Assembly: GCA_964465015.1 (NCBI GenBank)
Contig: CAYXHP010000030.1
Location: forward strand, 1-13,100
Reading direction: 5' to 3'
From: Humimonas sp964465015
Lineage (GTDB): Bacteria > Gemmatimonadota > Gemmatimonadetes > Palauibacterales > Palauibacteraceae
DNA length: 13,100 nucleotides
Shown: one piece after another, positions 12,490 to 13,100 of the stretch
Layout: each line of letters starts with the position of its first letter
Position numbering within the stretch: the first letter of the stretch is position 1
The notes under the pieces: generated by a model
The model's input: the letters and a program-made list of their open reading frames with translations, nothing else
Told to the model about the DNA's origin: nothing
The model's database searches: none
Made by a program: the position numbers and the translations under genes

Positions 12490-13100
12490 ATGGCGAAAGT
12501 GATCGGGATCGACCTTGGTACGACGAACTCCGTCGTCGCCGTCATGGAGGGTGGCGACCCGGTCGTCATTCCCAACGCGGAGGGCTCGCGGACGACCCCG
12601 TCCGTGGTGGCCTGGACCAAGGACGGCGAGCGGCTCGTCGGACAGGTCGCCAAGCGCCAGGCGGTGACGAACCCCGAGAACACCGTCTCGTCGATCAAGC
12701 GGTTCATGGGGCGGAAGTGCTCGGAGGTGGAATCCGAGCGGAAGCTCGTCCCCTACAAGACCGAATGCGACTCGGACGACCGCGTCCAGGTGAAGATCCC
12801 GAACGCGGACAAGAGCTTCCAGCCGCCCGAGATCTCGGCCATGATCCTCCAGAAGATGAAGGCCACGGCCGAGGACTACCTGGGCCAGGAGGTGGTCCAG
12901 GCCGTGGTCACCGTCCCGGCCTACTTCAACGACGCACAGCGCCAGGCCACCAAGGACGCCGGCAAGATCGCCGGCCTCGAGGTGCTCCGCATCATCAACG
13001 AGCCCACCGCGGCCTCCCTGGCCTACGGCCTCGACAAGAAGGAGGACGAGAAGATCGCGGTGTTCGACCTCGGTGGCGGCACCTACGACATCTCGGTCCT
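12490..13100 (+). CDS. dnaK: Chaperone DnaK (Hsp70), N-terminal part (cut by window edge)
   Basis: The Hsp70 ATPase domain. 203 residues of about 610-640 are visible, running off the right edge. Signatures: phosphate-1 loop IGIDLGTTNS (5-14), NAEGSRTTPSVV (29-40), SIKRFMGRK (68-76), VVTVPAYFNDAQRQATKDAG (the classic VPAYF/Q-R-Q-T-K region), IINEPTAASLAYG, and phosphate-2 loop FDLGGGTYDISVL at the edge. ATG 12490 is supported by GAGGA 8 nt upstream and by the universal MAK-x-IGIDLGTTNS start. The short insertion after VPYKTE (about 92-105) carries an acidic DSDD. dnaJ or grpE cannot be seen; no HrcA operator was found upstream. Confidence 0.98.
   Translation, partial: MAKVIGIDLGTTNSVVAVMEGGDPVVIPNAEGSRTTPSVVAWTKDGERLVGQVAKRQAVTNPENTVSSIKRFMGRKCSEVESERKLVPYKTECDSDDRVQVKIPNADKSFQPPEISAMILQKMKATAEDYLGQEVVQAVVTVPAYFNDAQRQATKDAGKIAGLEVLRIINEPTAASLAYGLDKKEDEKIAVFDLGGGTYDISV

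Noticed and set aside
1..13100. tRNA, rRNA, CRISPR array, transposase, integrase, toxin-antitoxin or defence genes
   Set aside because: None seen on either strand; every substantial coding region is accounted for by a conserved family.

Overview
This is a very GC-rich bacterial chromosomal segment of core, housekeeping-type genes. I see no phage, plasmid, transposase, CRISPR or defence gene. Three things suggest a Gemmatimonadota-like didermic bacterium, though this is inference and a myxobacterial or related high-GC lineage is not excluded: an F1Fo b subunit with a cleavable-looking signal peptide ending in LRA|QE, an a subunit with a long exported N-terminal extension, and heavy use of GTG/TTG starts.

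Layout. Positions 1-4038, minus strand: the 5' part of an F1Fo ATP synthase operon in the classical order (AtpZ-like, AtpI-like, atpB, atpE, atpF, atpH, atpA). atpA runs off the left edge. A good sigma-70-type promoter precedes the operon at 4071-4099. Positions 4101-6842, plus strand: a structured leader, a CNNM/CorC-type CBS membrane protein and a ThiO-like glycine oxidase overlapping it by 4 nt. Positions 6910-8450, minus strand: a TrmH/SpoU RNA 2'-O-methyltransferase followed by a type IV prepilin peptidase. Positions 8590-9432, plus strand: thiD. Positions 9429-11736, minus strand: a rhomboid protease - deoC - purine nucleoside phosphorylase operon. Positions 11737-12489: a 753-bp divergent intergenic region holding two inverted copies of a dispersed palindromic repeat and a nearly symmetric promoter. 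Positions 12490 to the right edge, plus strand: the first 203 codons of dnaK.

The genes form small functional units. The ATP synthase genes build the Fo stator and rotor before F1. ThiO and ThiD both serve thiamine synthesis, for the thiazole and pyrimidine branches respectively. DeoC and PNP catalyse linked steps of deoxynucleoside salvage; the phosphopentomutase that would join them is not in view. Nearly every co-directional junction is a 4-nt NTGA stop/start overlap, and across the window all four NTG codons occur in that position. One of them, CTG, is the best-supported start of deoC.

The observations most worth checking are the CTG start of deoC, the pair of inverted 28-bp-core palindromic elements upstream of dnaK, the overlapping divergent promoter beside them, and the hairpin-rich leader with a stop/start-coupled small ORF before the CNNM gene. 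I did not find an exotic gene system here.
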